DNA of 37,488 nt from Candidatus Ligilactobacillus excrementigallinarum (GCA_019114385.1 DXFP01000040.1:1-37488), one strand, 5' to 3'. Shown: positions 8,351 through 16,141, counted from the stretch's first letter. The notes: generated from the sequence alone by a model not told the origin. Numbers and translations are program-made.

Positions 8351-8977
8351 TTATTTTTGACTGCTTTGTTTTTTAGTTTTTAAATGGCGATAGATAAGAT
8401 AGCCAATCACGCCCAAAACAATGACAATTCCAAGAATAATAAAGCTATATTCTTCAATTATTCCTGAGAACTGCTGCCATGATGAACCAGCTGTTCTTCC
8501 CACCATGATTAATGCGGCATTCCAGATTAATGATCCTGCGCTGGTGAAGAGTAAGAATTTTTTTAGTGAAAATTCAGCCATCCCCGCAGGAATTGAAATT
8601 AAACTGCGAATTACTGGTAAAAAACGGCCCCAGAAAGCAGTTGAACTGCCATGACGATTGAAAAATTTCTGGGCTTTTTCTAAATGTTCCATTTTAAAGT
8701 GTAAGATTTTTCCCCATTTGCCTTGAATTAGACGTTCTAAGGTTTCAAAGGAAATTAATTTACCAAAGAAATACAGTACAAGTGCGCCAATTAATGCTCC
8801 AATTGTAGAAGCAATAATTAAACCACCAATACTTAAGTGGGCAGAAAGAGATAAGAAGCCACTAAAAGTTAAAATTACTTCTGATGGAATTGGTGGAAAA
8901 ATGTTTTCAACGGCAATTAAAATTGCGACTGCAACGTAACCGTAATTACTAATAAAATCAATAATTGTTGTGTTCAT
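8351..8977 (-). CDS. DedA family membrane protein (VTT domain)
   Basis: 208 residues with N-terminal re-entrant segment VENIFPPIPSEVIL and the family motif FWGRFLPVIRSLISIPAG, followed by C-terminal membrane helices and a Lys-rich tail. DedA proteins move lipid carriers; some members recycle undecaprenyl phosphate, which would suit a cell-wall role. The exact substrate cannot be told from sequence. The start ATG has AGAAAGGATC upstream. It lies next to the DUF454 gene. Confidence 0.92.
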   Translation of the reverse strand: MNTTIIDFISNYGYVAVAILIAVENIFPPIPSEVILTFSGFLSLSAHLSIGGLIIASTIGALIGALVLYFFGKLISFETLERLIQGKWGKILHFKMEHLEKAQKFFNRHGSSTAFWGRFLPVIRSLISIPAGMAEFSLKKFLLFTSAGSLIWNAALIMVGRTAGSSWQQFSGIIEEYSFIILGIVIVLGVIGYLIYRHLKTKKQSSQK

Positions 8978-9109
8978 AAAGATCCTTTCTGATTATAAAA
9001 TTCAATAATTTCAGTTTATCGGATGCGTCGGATGATTGCCAGTGAAAATGAGTGATTTAAGAAAAAATACAAGTATATGGAATCCATTCTGATTTGTGTG
9101 GTAAAAATC

Positions 9110-9152
9110 ATGCAGTATATTTGAATAGCATAGCGTATTCAAAGAGCTGCAT
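9110..9152. repeat. Nested inverted repeat in the dedA-ohyA gap
   Basis: The stretch 8978-9335 has no gene. In it, ATGCAG (9110-9115) pairs with CTGCAT (9147-9152), and inside that TTGAATA (9121-9127) pairs with TATTCAA (9136-9142). Both stems are perfect and co-axial. There is no T run, so it is not a normal terminator. It could be an operator for dedA transcription or a processed RNA hairpin. The rest of the gap holds only AT-rich sequence and the ohyA terminator. Confidence 0.5.
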
Positions 9153-9272
9153 AATTATACACAAGTATGGACAAACATAATGTAAGATGCGAAATATGAT
9201 TGAATGGAAAAATCCAAAATTCTGAGTGTTTCGTACTTATATTTATCTTATTAGGTCACAATCTATCCAAAC

Positions 9273-9308
9273 AAAAAAGAGACCTGGCATCTTGATGTCG
9301 TGATCTCC
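9273..9308 (-). terminator. Terminator of oleate hydratase gene
   Basis: Read on the minus strand, GAGATCACGACATC pairs with GATGCCAGGTCTC through a stem interrupted by mismatches, followed by six T residues (plus-strand A run 9273-9278). It starts about 28 bases after the ohyA stop. Confidence 0.75.
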
Positions 9309-9335
9309 TTTAATAATATTTTTAATTAATTTGAT

Positions 9336-11030
9336 TTAATCAAACATTCTTTTGGCTGCTTTCATTAAAGTTACTGGGTCATGGTCATAACGTGGTGTTT
9401 TAACCAATTTTGAATCTGGAATACCAGCAAAGTGGAAGGCAGCAGTTTCGCCTGAGCGAACAGCACTTTCTTCAGTGAAAATCATTTGGTATGGTTGTTC
9501 GACGAATTCACCAGTGAATGCTAAGTTAGTTGAGAAATCAGGAATAACTTTTGGTCGGTCTGATTTTGCCCGGTTGTTAAAGAGGGCAGATGCGTATGGC
9601 ATGTAAACTGGGATACAGTTAATTACACTGTCCAAAATTTGGTCTTTTTTAGTCTTGATGTTAATTGGACCAGGATCAACTTTGGATAATTGACCAATTA
9701 ATTCTTCCAACATTTCTTTTCCAGTCATCTTGATGTATTGTTTGTGAACAAATTCACCTTCACGCCGTGGATATAAGAAGTATCCCCAAATAACTGCTTC
9801 ATTAGGTTTCTGAGCTGTGAAGTGTGGCTGATGATGAACGACGATTGACATATTAACGTCTTTTTGACCTAATGGTGTAATCGGTTCCGTTGAAATAAAT
9901 GAATTCAAAGCATTTCCAGGAACTTGATTTGTAATGCGGGTAATTTCATTTAATAACACATGATTTTTAGTAGTTAATGTGAAACTTACCCATTCTGAAG
10001 CATCTCGGTCAGCAAAGAATTTATCAGGATTACCTAAGTTGTAGAAGTGCTGTGTAGCTTGTTTCCACAATGAGGATGCAGCTCCATAATCTGGATTTTC
10101 AGGAGCTGGAGTGTTGTAGTCACCTAATGTGGCAGAATCTGTGATTGAGCCATTAGTGAAGAAGACAGCAGTTTCATCATCGACATTAACGTGTTCTTGC
10201 AAGCCAGTAGCGACATTTTCCATCTTTAAGCCGGTTACAGTAATTTCATCTTGCATCTTAGTTTCTTTAAATTCAAAATCAGTTACGCGTCGATTCATTA
10301 CAAATTTGCAGCCTTGGTTTTCTAAGTATTTAATCAAAGGCAACATGATACTTTCGAATTGGTTGTACCGTGTTCGATTTACTCCAACTAAGTGTTCAAT
10401 TTGGGTAAATTCGTAAATCATTTGGTGCATGTAGCGCCGCAATTCTTGTGCACTTGATTGTGTCCGGAAAGCAAAAGTTGTTTCCCACATGTACCAGAAA
10501 TTAGTTTGGAAAATGTGAGGATCATCTTTAAAGTAGTCCGCAATTGAAACGTTATCTAATTTAGTTTCTTCATCATCGCGCATTAAGATCAATTTAGTTA
10601 ATAATAAACGGTCTGTGTTATTTAAACCTAACTTATGACCGTCAATAATTCCTTTTCCGCCTTCAAGCAAACGACCAACATCATATGTGCGATGATGGGC
10701 ATCAAAATCGCGCGTATCTTCTTCCGCAGTCATTCCAGGTTCGGTAACAGATGGGATACGTGAAAGTAAATCCATCAAATCAACGTATGTACGGTAGTTT
10801 AACATCCGACCGCCACGTGCAATAAATCCTTTAGTATTTTCCATTGGGTGGTTTTTATTCCAATATTCTTCAGCTGCTTCTGAAGCAGTTGAACCATCGT
10901 TTGAACCATGTTTATCTAAAGCATAAAATGTGATATTTTCAGGATCCCAGTGTCCCTCTTGAATCAAATAAACAGCAGCTGCCATGTTAGCAATTCCTGC
11001 TCCAATCATGATTGCTTTACTTTTTGACAT
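9336..11030 (-). CDS. ohyA: Oleate/linoleate hydratase, CLA-HY type (MCRA family)
   Basis: 564 residues. FAD-binding motif IGAGIANMAAAVYLI is at the N-terminus, with ARGGRMLNYRTYVDLMDLL at about 71-89 and NRTRYNQFES in the middle. This family adds water to the cis-9 double bond of oleic and linoleic acid to give 10-hydroxy acids; FAD is structural. Length and many segments match my memory of CLA-HY from L. plantarum, the first enzyme of gut lactobacillus polyunsaturated fatty acid saturation. Met76 sits where another hydratase clade has a catalytic Glu in a GGREM motif. The start has GGGAGGG upstream. It is divergent from a CopY-type regulator. The partner genes of the saturation pathway (CLA-DH, -DC, -ER) are not in the window. 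Confidence 0.93.
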   Translation of the reverse strand: MSKSKAIMIGAGIANMAAAVYLIQEGHWDPENITFYALDKHGSNDGSTASEAAEEYWNKNHPMENTKGFIARGGRMLNYRTYVDLMDLLSRIPSVTEPGMTAEEDTRDFDAHHRTYDVGRLLEGGKGIIDGHKLGLNNTDRLLLTKLILMRDDEETKLDNVSIADYFKDDPHIFQTNFWYMWETTFAFRTQSSAQELRRYMHQMIYEFTQIEHLVGVNRTRYNQFESIMLPLIKYLENQGCKFVMNRRVTDFEFKETKMQDEITVTGLKMENVATGLQEHVNVDDETAVFFTNGSITDSATLGDYNTPAPENPDYGAASSLWKQATQHFYNLGNPDKFFADRDASEWVSFTLTTKNHVLLNEITRITNQVPGNALNSFISTEPITPLGQKDVNMSIVVHHQPHFTAQKPNEAVIWGYFLYPRREGEFVHKQYIKMTGKEMLEELIGQLSKVDPGPINIKTKKDQILDSVINCIPVYMPYASALFNNRAKSDRPKVIPDFSTNLAFTGEFVEQPYQMIFTEESAVRSGETAAFHFAGIPDSKLVKTPRYDHDPVTLMKAAKRMFD

Positions 11031-11069
11031 GCTAATCCCTCCCGATAATATGTTAACGATTACAACTTA

Positions 11070-11099
11070 ATTATACTATTTTGGATAAAATAATGTCTA
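11070..11099 (-). promoter_or_regulatory. Promoter of ohyA
   Basis: On the minus strand the -35 is TAGACA (11099-11094), then 18 bases, then the -10 TATAAT (11075-11070). The start codon is 39 bases downstream. Confidence 0.65.
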
Positions 11100-11138
11100 T
11101 TATTATCTTTAAAATTGAAAAAGGTTAAAGATACATCG

Positions 11139-11168
11139 TTTACAAAAATGATGGATTCATAGTAAAAT
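11139..11168 (+). promoter_or_regulatory. Promoter of the CopY-type regulator
   Basis: The -35 is TTTACA (11139-11144), then 18 bases, then the -10 TAAAAT (11163-11168). No TACANNTGTA copper box is present in the intergenic region. That is odd for a CopY regulator, which normally represses itself through such a box. Confidence 0.5.
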
Positions 11169-11207
11169 AATAGTTAAAAAGTTTAGTATAAAAAGAAGGA
11201 ATCGAGG

Positions 11208-11636
11208 ATGACATCCAAAGTCGAAATTAGCAATGCCGAGTGGGAATTAATGCGTTTATTATGGACGTTGGGTCATGCAACTAGTCGACAATTAAGTGAA
11301 ATTCTCGCTGAAAAGTTTTCCTGGAAGACAGCAACAGTAAAAACATTATTGCATCGGTTAATTGATAAGCAGATCATCCGATCTGAAAAACACGGACGAG
11401 CTTTTATGTATTATCCCAATGTAGGAGAACAAAGCACGATTGATCAGCAAGTTATGAATGCAATGGATAAGATTTGTCAGATGCATGTTGGTCAGACTTT
11501 AAATTATATATTAAAGCAAGTTCCATTATCACAAGCAGATATCAAGACGTTGCAACAGACATTAGTGCAAAAGCAAAAAGATGCCCCCGAAATTTTGGAG
11601 TGTAATTGTTTACCTTCAGTTAATTGCAAACATTAA
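11208..11636 (+). CDS. CopY/BlaI family transcriptional repressor
   Basis: 142 residues: an N-terminal winged helix (ISNAEWELMRLLW, then TSRQLSEILAEKFSWKTATVKTLLHRL), then a dimerisation helix, then a C-terminal metal motif with Cys132, Cys134, Cys140 and His142 (ECNCLPSVNCKH). Enterococcal CopY uses CxCxxxxCxC to sense copper; here the last Cys is replaced by His and the spacing is one longer. CopY genes normally precede copA, copB or copZ, but none is near. The next gene is a MarR regulator and the divergent neighbour is ohyA. Either it controls unlinked copper genes or it has a new local target. Confidence 0.85.
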   Translation: MTSKVEISNAEWELMRLLWTLGHATSRQLSEILAEKFSWKTATVKTLLHRLIDKQIIRSEKHGRAFMYYPNVGEQSTIDQQVMNAMDKICQMHVGQTLNYILKQVPLSQADIKTLQQTLVQKQKDAPEILECNCLPSVNCKH

Positions 11637-11738
11637 TCGAAAGGGAGTGAATAACGCTTTAATAATTTTATTAAGCAATAGCTGAGTGAAAAGGGCTATA
11701 TTACTCAATTTCAAGCTTGATACGGATAATTATCAATG

Positions 11739-11769
11739 TTTACAAATTGTTAGTTACATTGTATAATGT
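11739..11769 (+). promoter_or_regulatory. marR promoter with overlapping palindrome
   Basis: The -35 is TTTACA (11739-11744), then 17 bases, then a perfect -10 TATAAT (11762-11767). The palindrome ACATT-GTAT-AATGT (11756-11769) covers the -10 box, a classic position for MarR self-repression. A second partial palindrome TTACAAATTGTTA covers the -35. The start codon is 49 bases after the -10. Confidence 0.65.
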
Positions 11770-11815
11770 TAAGTCGCATGAGTGAGAAAAAATTAAGAAT
11801 TAGGAAGTGTAAGTT

Positions 11816-12247
11816 ATGCTTTCATTGCAAAAAACAATGATTGATTTATTACAAAAAGTTCAACTTCACAATCATTTGAACCAATATGAAGAATTTGAAA
11901 AATTAGGAGCAATTGATGTTTACTATTTAGAAGCTATTAACCAATCAAAGAATACGACGATTGGGGCGGTTTCTCGTTTATTGAATCAATCTACTCCAAA
12001 TACAAATTATCATATTAAAAAGTTAATGAATTTAGGTTTGATTGATAAAAAAGTTGATGATAAGGATCGTCGGGTATACCATTTATCGGTTACTAAAAAG
12101 TACACTGAAATGATTGATAATAATACTGAATTCTGGCAGGATCTCCAGGATGGTCTTGAAGAACGTGTGTCAGCCTCAGATTTAGCCACTTTTAAAAGTG
12201 TATTGGAAAAGACTTTAGACGTAATTGATGAAGGTAATGAAGAATAA
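11816..12247 (+). CDS. MarR family transcriptional regulator
   Basis: 143 residues. A central winged helix-turn-helix (TTIGAVSRLLNQSTPNTNYHIKKL), then the MarR wing motif DDKDRR at residues 81-86, and flanking helices for dimerisation. AGGAAG at 11802-11807 is the ribosome binding site. It is transcribed alone: a dispersed repeat follows and the next gene has its own ribosome binding site. The ligand is unknown. Its neighbourhood (fatty acid hydratase, fumarate-reductase-like protein) gives only weak hints. Confidence 0.9.
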   Translation: MLSLQKTMIDLLQKVQLHNHLNQYEEFEKLGAIDVYYLEAINQSKNTTIGAVSRLLNQSTPNTNYHIKKLMNLGLIDKKVDDKDRRVYHLSVTKKYTEMIDNNTEFWQDLQDGLEERVSASDLATFKSVLEKTLDVIDEGNEE

Positions 12248-12261
12248 TTAATATTAATAAG

Positions 12262-12414
12262 GTGTGACAAAACACTAAATAACAGGCATGTCGTAAGAAA
12301 AAGACGAATGAATTACGTAGTATTGATTCGGAGTTTTTTGAACTTACAGACATGCCTGTTTATTTTTGATCCTCTACGCGGAGATAGAAATAAAGGTCGG
12401 ACTTATGTCACAAC
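12262..12414. repeat. Dispersed palindromic intergenic repeat, copy 2 (longest)
   Basis: The outer ends TGTGACA (12263-12269) and TGTCACA (12406-12412) are inverted. An inner long hairpin is formed by AACAGGCATGTCGTAAG (12281-12297) and CTTACAGACATGCCTGTT (12343-12360), nearly perfect with one bulge. It shares long exact blocks with the reverse complement of 1123-1223. There is no coding potential. The structure resembles a small non-autonomous palindromic element. It also could end marR transcription, as T-rich sequence follows the inner stem. Confidence 0.7.
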
Positions 12415-12475
12415 ATTTTTTACATAAAAATTTAGTGTTACAATTAATGCAAACCATCTAAAAGGAGAAAAAGTA

Positions 12476-13828
12476 ATGATTAAAGAAATAGAAATTTTAG
12501 TTTTAGGTTCCGGTTGTACAGGGTTAGTTGCCGCATTACAGGCACATCAAACCGGTAAGAAAGTTGCTATTCTTGAAAAAATGGATCAAATTGGCGGTAA
12601 TTCAAAGCGCGCTTCTTCAGGAATGAATGCAACCGAAACAGTTTTACAATTGAAGAACAATATTATTGATACTGCACAGGAATTTTATGATGAAACTTTT
12701 AAAGCTGGCGGGAAAATGAATGATCCAGCTTTGCTGCAATATTTCACAACTCATACAAATAGTGCAGTGGAATGGTTAAAAGCTTTTAATGTGGAATTAG
12801 GCGATTTAACAACTTTAGGGGGAATGAACAAGCCGCGGACTCATCGTCCAACAGATACTTCTCCAATTGGAGCATATTTAGTGAACAAATTATTTGATGC
12901 AGTTCAAAAAGCTGATATTCCAGTCTATTTGAATTCAAAAGCAGTTAAATTGACGCGGCTTTCAGATCAAAGAATTGCAGTTGAAGTTGAAAATAACGGG
13001 GAAATATCCAGGATTAAATGTAACAGTGTAATCTTAGCAACTGGAGGCTTTGGCGCTTCTCAAAGTTTGATTAAAAAATATGCACCGCAGTATGCAGATT
13101 ATAAGACTACGAATCAGGAAGGTTCTACTGGTGACGGGTTAAAATTAGCACATCAATTCGGTGCTCAATTAATTCAATTAAATCAAGTTCAAATTCATCC
13201 AACAGTGCAGCAAGATAATCCGCATGTTTATTTGATTGGCGAAACAGTACGCGGTGAAGGAGCAATATTAGTTAATACTGCAGGCAAACGTTTTATTAAC
13301 GAATTAGATACCCGTAAGAAAGTTTCAAATGCAATTATTGCTCAGGAAACGAAACATGCATATTTAATTTTAGATCAACAAGTATATCGGCGAGTTAAGG
13401 CATTAGGATTTTATGAAAGCGTAGGTTTGGTTGTAAAAGCTTCAAGTTTGGATGAACTAGCAAAAGCGATTCATTTGCCAGCTGCTGATTTTAAAGCAGA
13501 AATTGAAACTTGGAATCAAGCAGCAACAAATCATTATGACCAACAATTTGGGCGTCAAACAGGAATGCATCCATTTAACGAAGGCCCATTTTATGCTATT
13601 CATGTTGCTCCCGCTGTTCACTATACTATGGGTGGAATTCATATTGACACTCAGACTCATGTTTTAGATGAAAACGGAGAAATTATTCCGGGATTATTTG
13701 CTGCTGGCGAAGTCAGTGGTGGATTGCATGGTAACAACCGAGTAGGCGGCAATTCAATTGCTGAAACCATTGTTTTTGGCCGTCAAGCTGGAATTTCTGC
13801 TAGCCAGTATTTAAATGAAACTAAATAG
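12476..13828 (+). CDS. Soluble fumarate reductase-like flavoprotein (flavocytochrome c family)
   Basis: 450 residues. The FAD dinucleotide motif GSGCTGLVAA is at about 11-20 and IGGNSKRASSGMNA follows. Residues matching the fumarate reductase active site are present: His241 in QIHPT, Arg259 in ETVRGEGA, His382 in VHYTMGGI and Arg422 in GNNRVGGNS. In this family they bind substrate and Arg259 donates the proton. There is no haem domain, no FMN-binding domain and no signal peptide, so it should be a cytoplasmic fumarate (or related enoate) reductase using an unknown reductant. AAAGGAG precedes the ATG. It is convergent with lysR and their ends overlap by 8 bases. Confidence 0.87.
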   Translation: MIKEIEILVLGSGCTGLVAALQAHQTGKKVAILEKMDQIGGNSKRASSGMNATETVLQLKNNIIDTAQEFYDETFKAGGKMNDPALLQYFTTHTNSAVEWLKAFNVELGDLTTLGGMNKPRTHRPTDTSPIGAYLVNKLFDAVQKADIPVYLNSKAVKLTRLSDQRIAVEVENNGEISRIKCNSVILATGGFGASQSLIKKYAPQYADYKTTNQEGSTGDGLKLAHQFGAQLIQLNQVQIHPTVQQDNPHVYLIGETVRGEGAILVNTAGKRFINELDTRKKVSNAIIAQETKHAYLILDQQVYRRVKALGFYESVGLVVKASSLDELAKAIHLPAADFKAEIETWNQAATNHYDQQFGRQTGMHPFNEGPFYAIHVAPAVHYTMGGIHIDTQTHVLDENGEIIPGLFAAGEVSGGLHGNNRVGGNSIAETIVFGRQAGISASQYLNETK

Positions 13829-14702
13829 AAGTATGTAAAATTTCCAATAATTGTTGCTGCTGCTTTGTTAAAATGTGTTGTGCACGGTATGCAATTGACA
13901 TGATAAACGCAGGAAAATCTTCAGCATCAACATCTAAGGCGTGTAATTGTTGATCAGTCTCTTTAATGGCGATTTCAGTTAACAAACCAATTCCGATGTT
14001 TTCAGAAACAAGCGCCTTTAAAATATTAATATTATCGGTTTTAACCACAATTTCAGGATGAAAGTGGCCTAATTTTGCAACTTGTTGTAAGGCTTGATTG
14101 TGAATATAACTTTCATTTTGAGTGATGAATTTTTGCCCTTTCAATTCAGAAAGGGTAATTTTTTTCCGATGGTACCATGGATGACCAGGTCCAACAATAA
14201 TTTTTAAAGGCGATTTAGCAAAGACTTCAGTTATTAATCCAGGTTGCGTGATAGGTTCAATTGAGCCTAGTAAGGCAATGTCTAAATCGCCAGCTAAAAG
14301 CATTTTACGACAAATAATTGATCCCTTACTAATGATTGTAAGTTTATTTAACAAGCCTTGCCGCAATAATTCCGGAGTAGCCATTGGAAAATAATAAGTT
14401 CCGATGATTGGCGGCAAACCAAAGATGATTTTATGTTGTTTAGCAATTTGTAGTTCTTTTTTAGCAATGGTGATTTCTTTTAAAATATTTGTTGTATGAG
14501 CGTATAATTGATGGCCAGCTTCGGTAACAAGCAATTCTTTGTGTGATTGATTACGAATGAACAACTTAGCATCGAATTCTTCTTCAAGCCGTTTAATTGC
14601 CATTGTAATGGTTGGCTGAGAAACGTTGAATTGCTGTGCAACGATGGAAAAATTTTTGTTTTCAACTAAGGCATTAAAGTATTTGAAATCCTTGATATTC
14701 AA
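13821..14702 (-). CDS. LysR family transcriptional regulator
   Basis: 293 residues. The N-terminal winged helix-turn-helix is at about 18-37 (FSIVAQQFNVSQPTITMAIKRL), followed by a periplasmic-binding-like effector domain from about residue 90. Its stop overlaps the end of the flavoprotein gene, so the two are convergent rather than in the usual divergent LysR layout. Some lactobacilli keep MleR-type LysR proteins near malate/fumarate genes and the general form fits, but I cannot confirm that subgroup. A palindrome at 14780-14805 is a candidate binding site. Confidence 0.92.
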   Translation of the reverse strand: MNIKDFKYFNALVENKNFSIVAQQFNVSQPTITMAIKRLEEEFDAKLFIRNQSHKELLVTEAGHQLYAHTTNILKEITIAKKELQIAKQHKIIFGLPPIIGTYYFPMATPELLRQGLLNKLTIISKGSIICRKMLLAGDLDIALLGSIEPITQPGLITEVFAKSPLKIIVGPGHPWYHRKKITLSELKGQKFITQNESYIHNQALQQVAKLGHFHPEIVVKTDNINILKALVSENIGIGLLTEIAIKETDQQLHALDVDAEDFPAFIMSIAYRAQHILTKQQQQLLEILHTSI

Positions 14703-14728
14703 TGAAATTACCAGCTTTCAATTTAGAA

Positions 14729-14770
14729 GGTGTGACAAAATATAAATGGATATGGAACTAATGTCACATT
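14729..14770. repeat. Dispersed palindromic intergenic repeat, copy 3 (short)
   Basis: TGTGACA (14731-14737) and TGTCACA (14762-14768) form a hairpin with a 24-base loop. Both ends resemble those of the copy at 12262 (GGTGTGACAAAA on the left, ATGTCACA on the right), but the inner hairpin is missing. It reads as an internally deleted copy. It lies just upstream of the lysR start codon, probably in its leader or promoter. Confidence 0.55.
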
Positions 14771-14779
14771 CTCTTTCGG

Positions 14780-14805
14780 TTTGTATAATTGCATTATAAT
14801 ACAAA
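14780..14805. promoter_or_regulatory. Palindrome between lysR and panT, candidate operator
   Basis: TTTGTAT (14780-14786) and ATACAAA (14799-14805) are perfect inverted arms 12 bases apart, with a further AT-rich dyad inside. LysR proteins bind dyads of the T-N11-A kind, and the site is about 80 bases upstream of lysR and 25 bases before the panT -35. It could serve either gene. Confidence 0.45.
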
Positions 14806-14829
14806 AGAAAGTTTCATCAGTAAAGATTT

Positions 14830-14857
14830 TTTACATATGGTTCGTGTATGTTATAAT
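14830..14857 (+). promoter_or_regulatory. Promoter of panT
   Basis: The -35 is TTTACA (14830-14835), then 16 bases, then the -10 TATAAT (14852-14857), with an upstream TG making it an extended -10. The AGAGGT ribosome binding site at 14875-14880 follows closely, so there is no room for a riboswitch. Confidence 0.65.
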
Positions 14858-14886
14858 CGGCGATAATAGTTATAAGAGGTGAAGAA

Positions 14887-15477
14887 GTGATTAATCCACG
14901 CCAAAAAATTCGGAAAATGACGCTTTTGGCAATTTTTTCCGCAATCATTATTTTACAAAATTTAGTCCCGTTTTTGGGAAACATTCCACTCGGACCCCTA
15001 AGCATTACGTTAATGCATATTACGGTGATGGTGGCTGCAATTTCGTTAGGACCAGCATCAGGAATGGTCATCGGAGGTATTTGGGGATTGATTACTTGGA
15101 TTCGAGCATTTATATGGCCGACAAGTCCACTGGCAGTTATTTGTTTTACTAATCCATTGATTTCAGTTTTACCACGTATTTTAGTCGGCACAGTTGCTGG
15201 ATATGGATATTTAGCATTGAAGCGCAAATTACATGCGAAAACTTCAATGATAATGGCAAGTGCTTTGGGAAGTTTAACTAACACATTTCTAGTACTTGGA
15301 CAAATTTATTTATTTTATCATAACCAAGCACCAAAATTGTATGCGGTGGATGTAAAACAGCTGTTACCATATTTAATGGGAGTAGTTGCGACAAATGGAA
15401 TTCCGGAAATGTTAGTGGCAATGCTTGCAGTTCCACTAATTTCTACGATACTAATTAAATTAATTCGAAAAAAGTAA
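14887..15477 (+). CDS. panT: ECF transporter S component, pantothenate type
   Basis: 196 residues, about six membrane helices. The segment NIPLGPLSITLMHITVMVAA and the following SLGPASGMVIGGIWGLITWI and FTNPLISVLPRILVGTVAGY are characteristic of PanT-like substrate-binding subunits. It would capture pantothenate outside the cell and dock on the shared EcfA1-A2-T module encoded at 1342-3801. The start is GTG at 14887, 6 bases after AGAGGT. Other S components (folate, riboflavin) cannot be fully excluded, but the sequence pattern and absence of a riboswitch favour pantothenate. Confidence 0.75.
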   Translation: MINPRQKIRKMTLLAIFSAIIILQNLVPFLGNIPLGPLSITLMHITVMVAAISLGPASGMVIGGIWGLITWIRAFIWPTSPLAVICFTNPLISVLPRILVGTVAGYGYLALKRKLHAKTSMIMASALGSLTNTFLVLGQIYLFYHNQAPKLYAVDVKQLLPYLMGVVATNGIPEMLVAMLAVPLISTILIKLIRKK

Positions 15478-15499
15478 TTTTAGAAAAGGGGAACCTCAT

Positions 15500-16141
15500 G
15501 TGGATTTAAAAAAGGCAATGAGGCGGTTGAAAAATAAGATTCGACGTTTCTTTAACCAGAAACATTTAAAATTTGCAGATGTGATTTTAATCATTGTAAT
15601 TTTACTAATCGGTTCAATTCAAATTGTAAGGTGGACCAGCAAGAATATGACAAATCAATCTCCAACTTCGCAAGCCGAACAAGTCAAACTGGATTTTATT
15701 AAGCAAGTTGCTCCCACTGCAGAAAAAGAACAGCGAAAATATCATGTTTATGCTAGTGTTACGATTGCGCAGGCGGCGTTGGAATCGAACTGGGGACAAA
15801 GTGAACTTGCTCAAAAGTATAATAATTTATTTGGAGTGAAAGGAACTGGGATTAATAGTGCGTTAATGACCACCAAAGAATATGTTAATGGACAATGGAT
15901 TACCATCAAGGCCAATTTTGTCGTCTATCCAAGTTGGCAAAAATCAATTGAAGCGCATACCGCTTTATTAGTAAATGGAATTGACGGCGATCAAAATCAT
16001 TATCAGCAAGTTATTAATGCGCAGTCATATCAGCAAGCAGCAGAGGCATTGCAGCAAAGCGGCTACGCAACGGATCCTGATTATGCACAAAAGTTAATTA
16101 CGATTATTCAAAAATATAAATTGTATCAGTATGACAGTTAA
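15500..16141 (+). CDS. Membrane-anchored N-acetylglucosaminidase (GH73)
   Basis: 213 residues. A basic N-terminus, one membrane helix at about 26-44, and an extracellular glucosaminidase domain at about 60-210. The catalytic Glu is Glu95 in AQAALESNWGQS; YNNLFGVKG and the repeated tyrosine/asparagine motifs match the FlgJ/AcmA-type fold. It would cut N-acetylglucosaminyl bonds in peptidoglycan. There are no LysM or SH3 repeats, so the membrane anchor keeps it at the cell surface. The start is GTG at 15500 after AAGGGG; the nearby ATG at 15498 is out of frame. It lies 22 bases after panT and is probably co-transcribed. Confidence 0.9.
   Translation: MDLKKAMRRLKNKIRRFFNQKHLKFADVILIIVILLIGSIQIVRWTSKNMTNQSPTSQAEQVKLDFIKQVAPTAEKEQRKYHVYASVTIAQAALESNWGQSELAQKYNNLFGVKGTGINSALMTTKEYVNGQWITIKANFVVYPSWQKSIEAHTALLVNGIDGDQNHYQQVINAQSYQQAAEALQQSGYATDPDYAQKLITIIQKYKLYQYDS

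Noticed and set aside
14817..15284. 155-residue minus-strand ORF opposite panT
   Set aside because: It mirrors the codon pattern of a membrane protein gene. No promoter or ribosome binding site, and panT is clearly coding.
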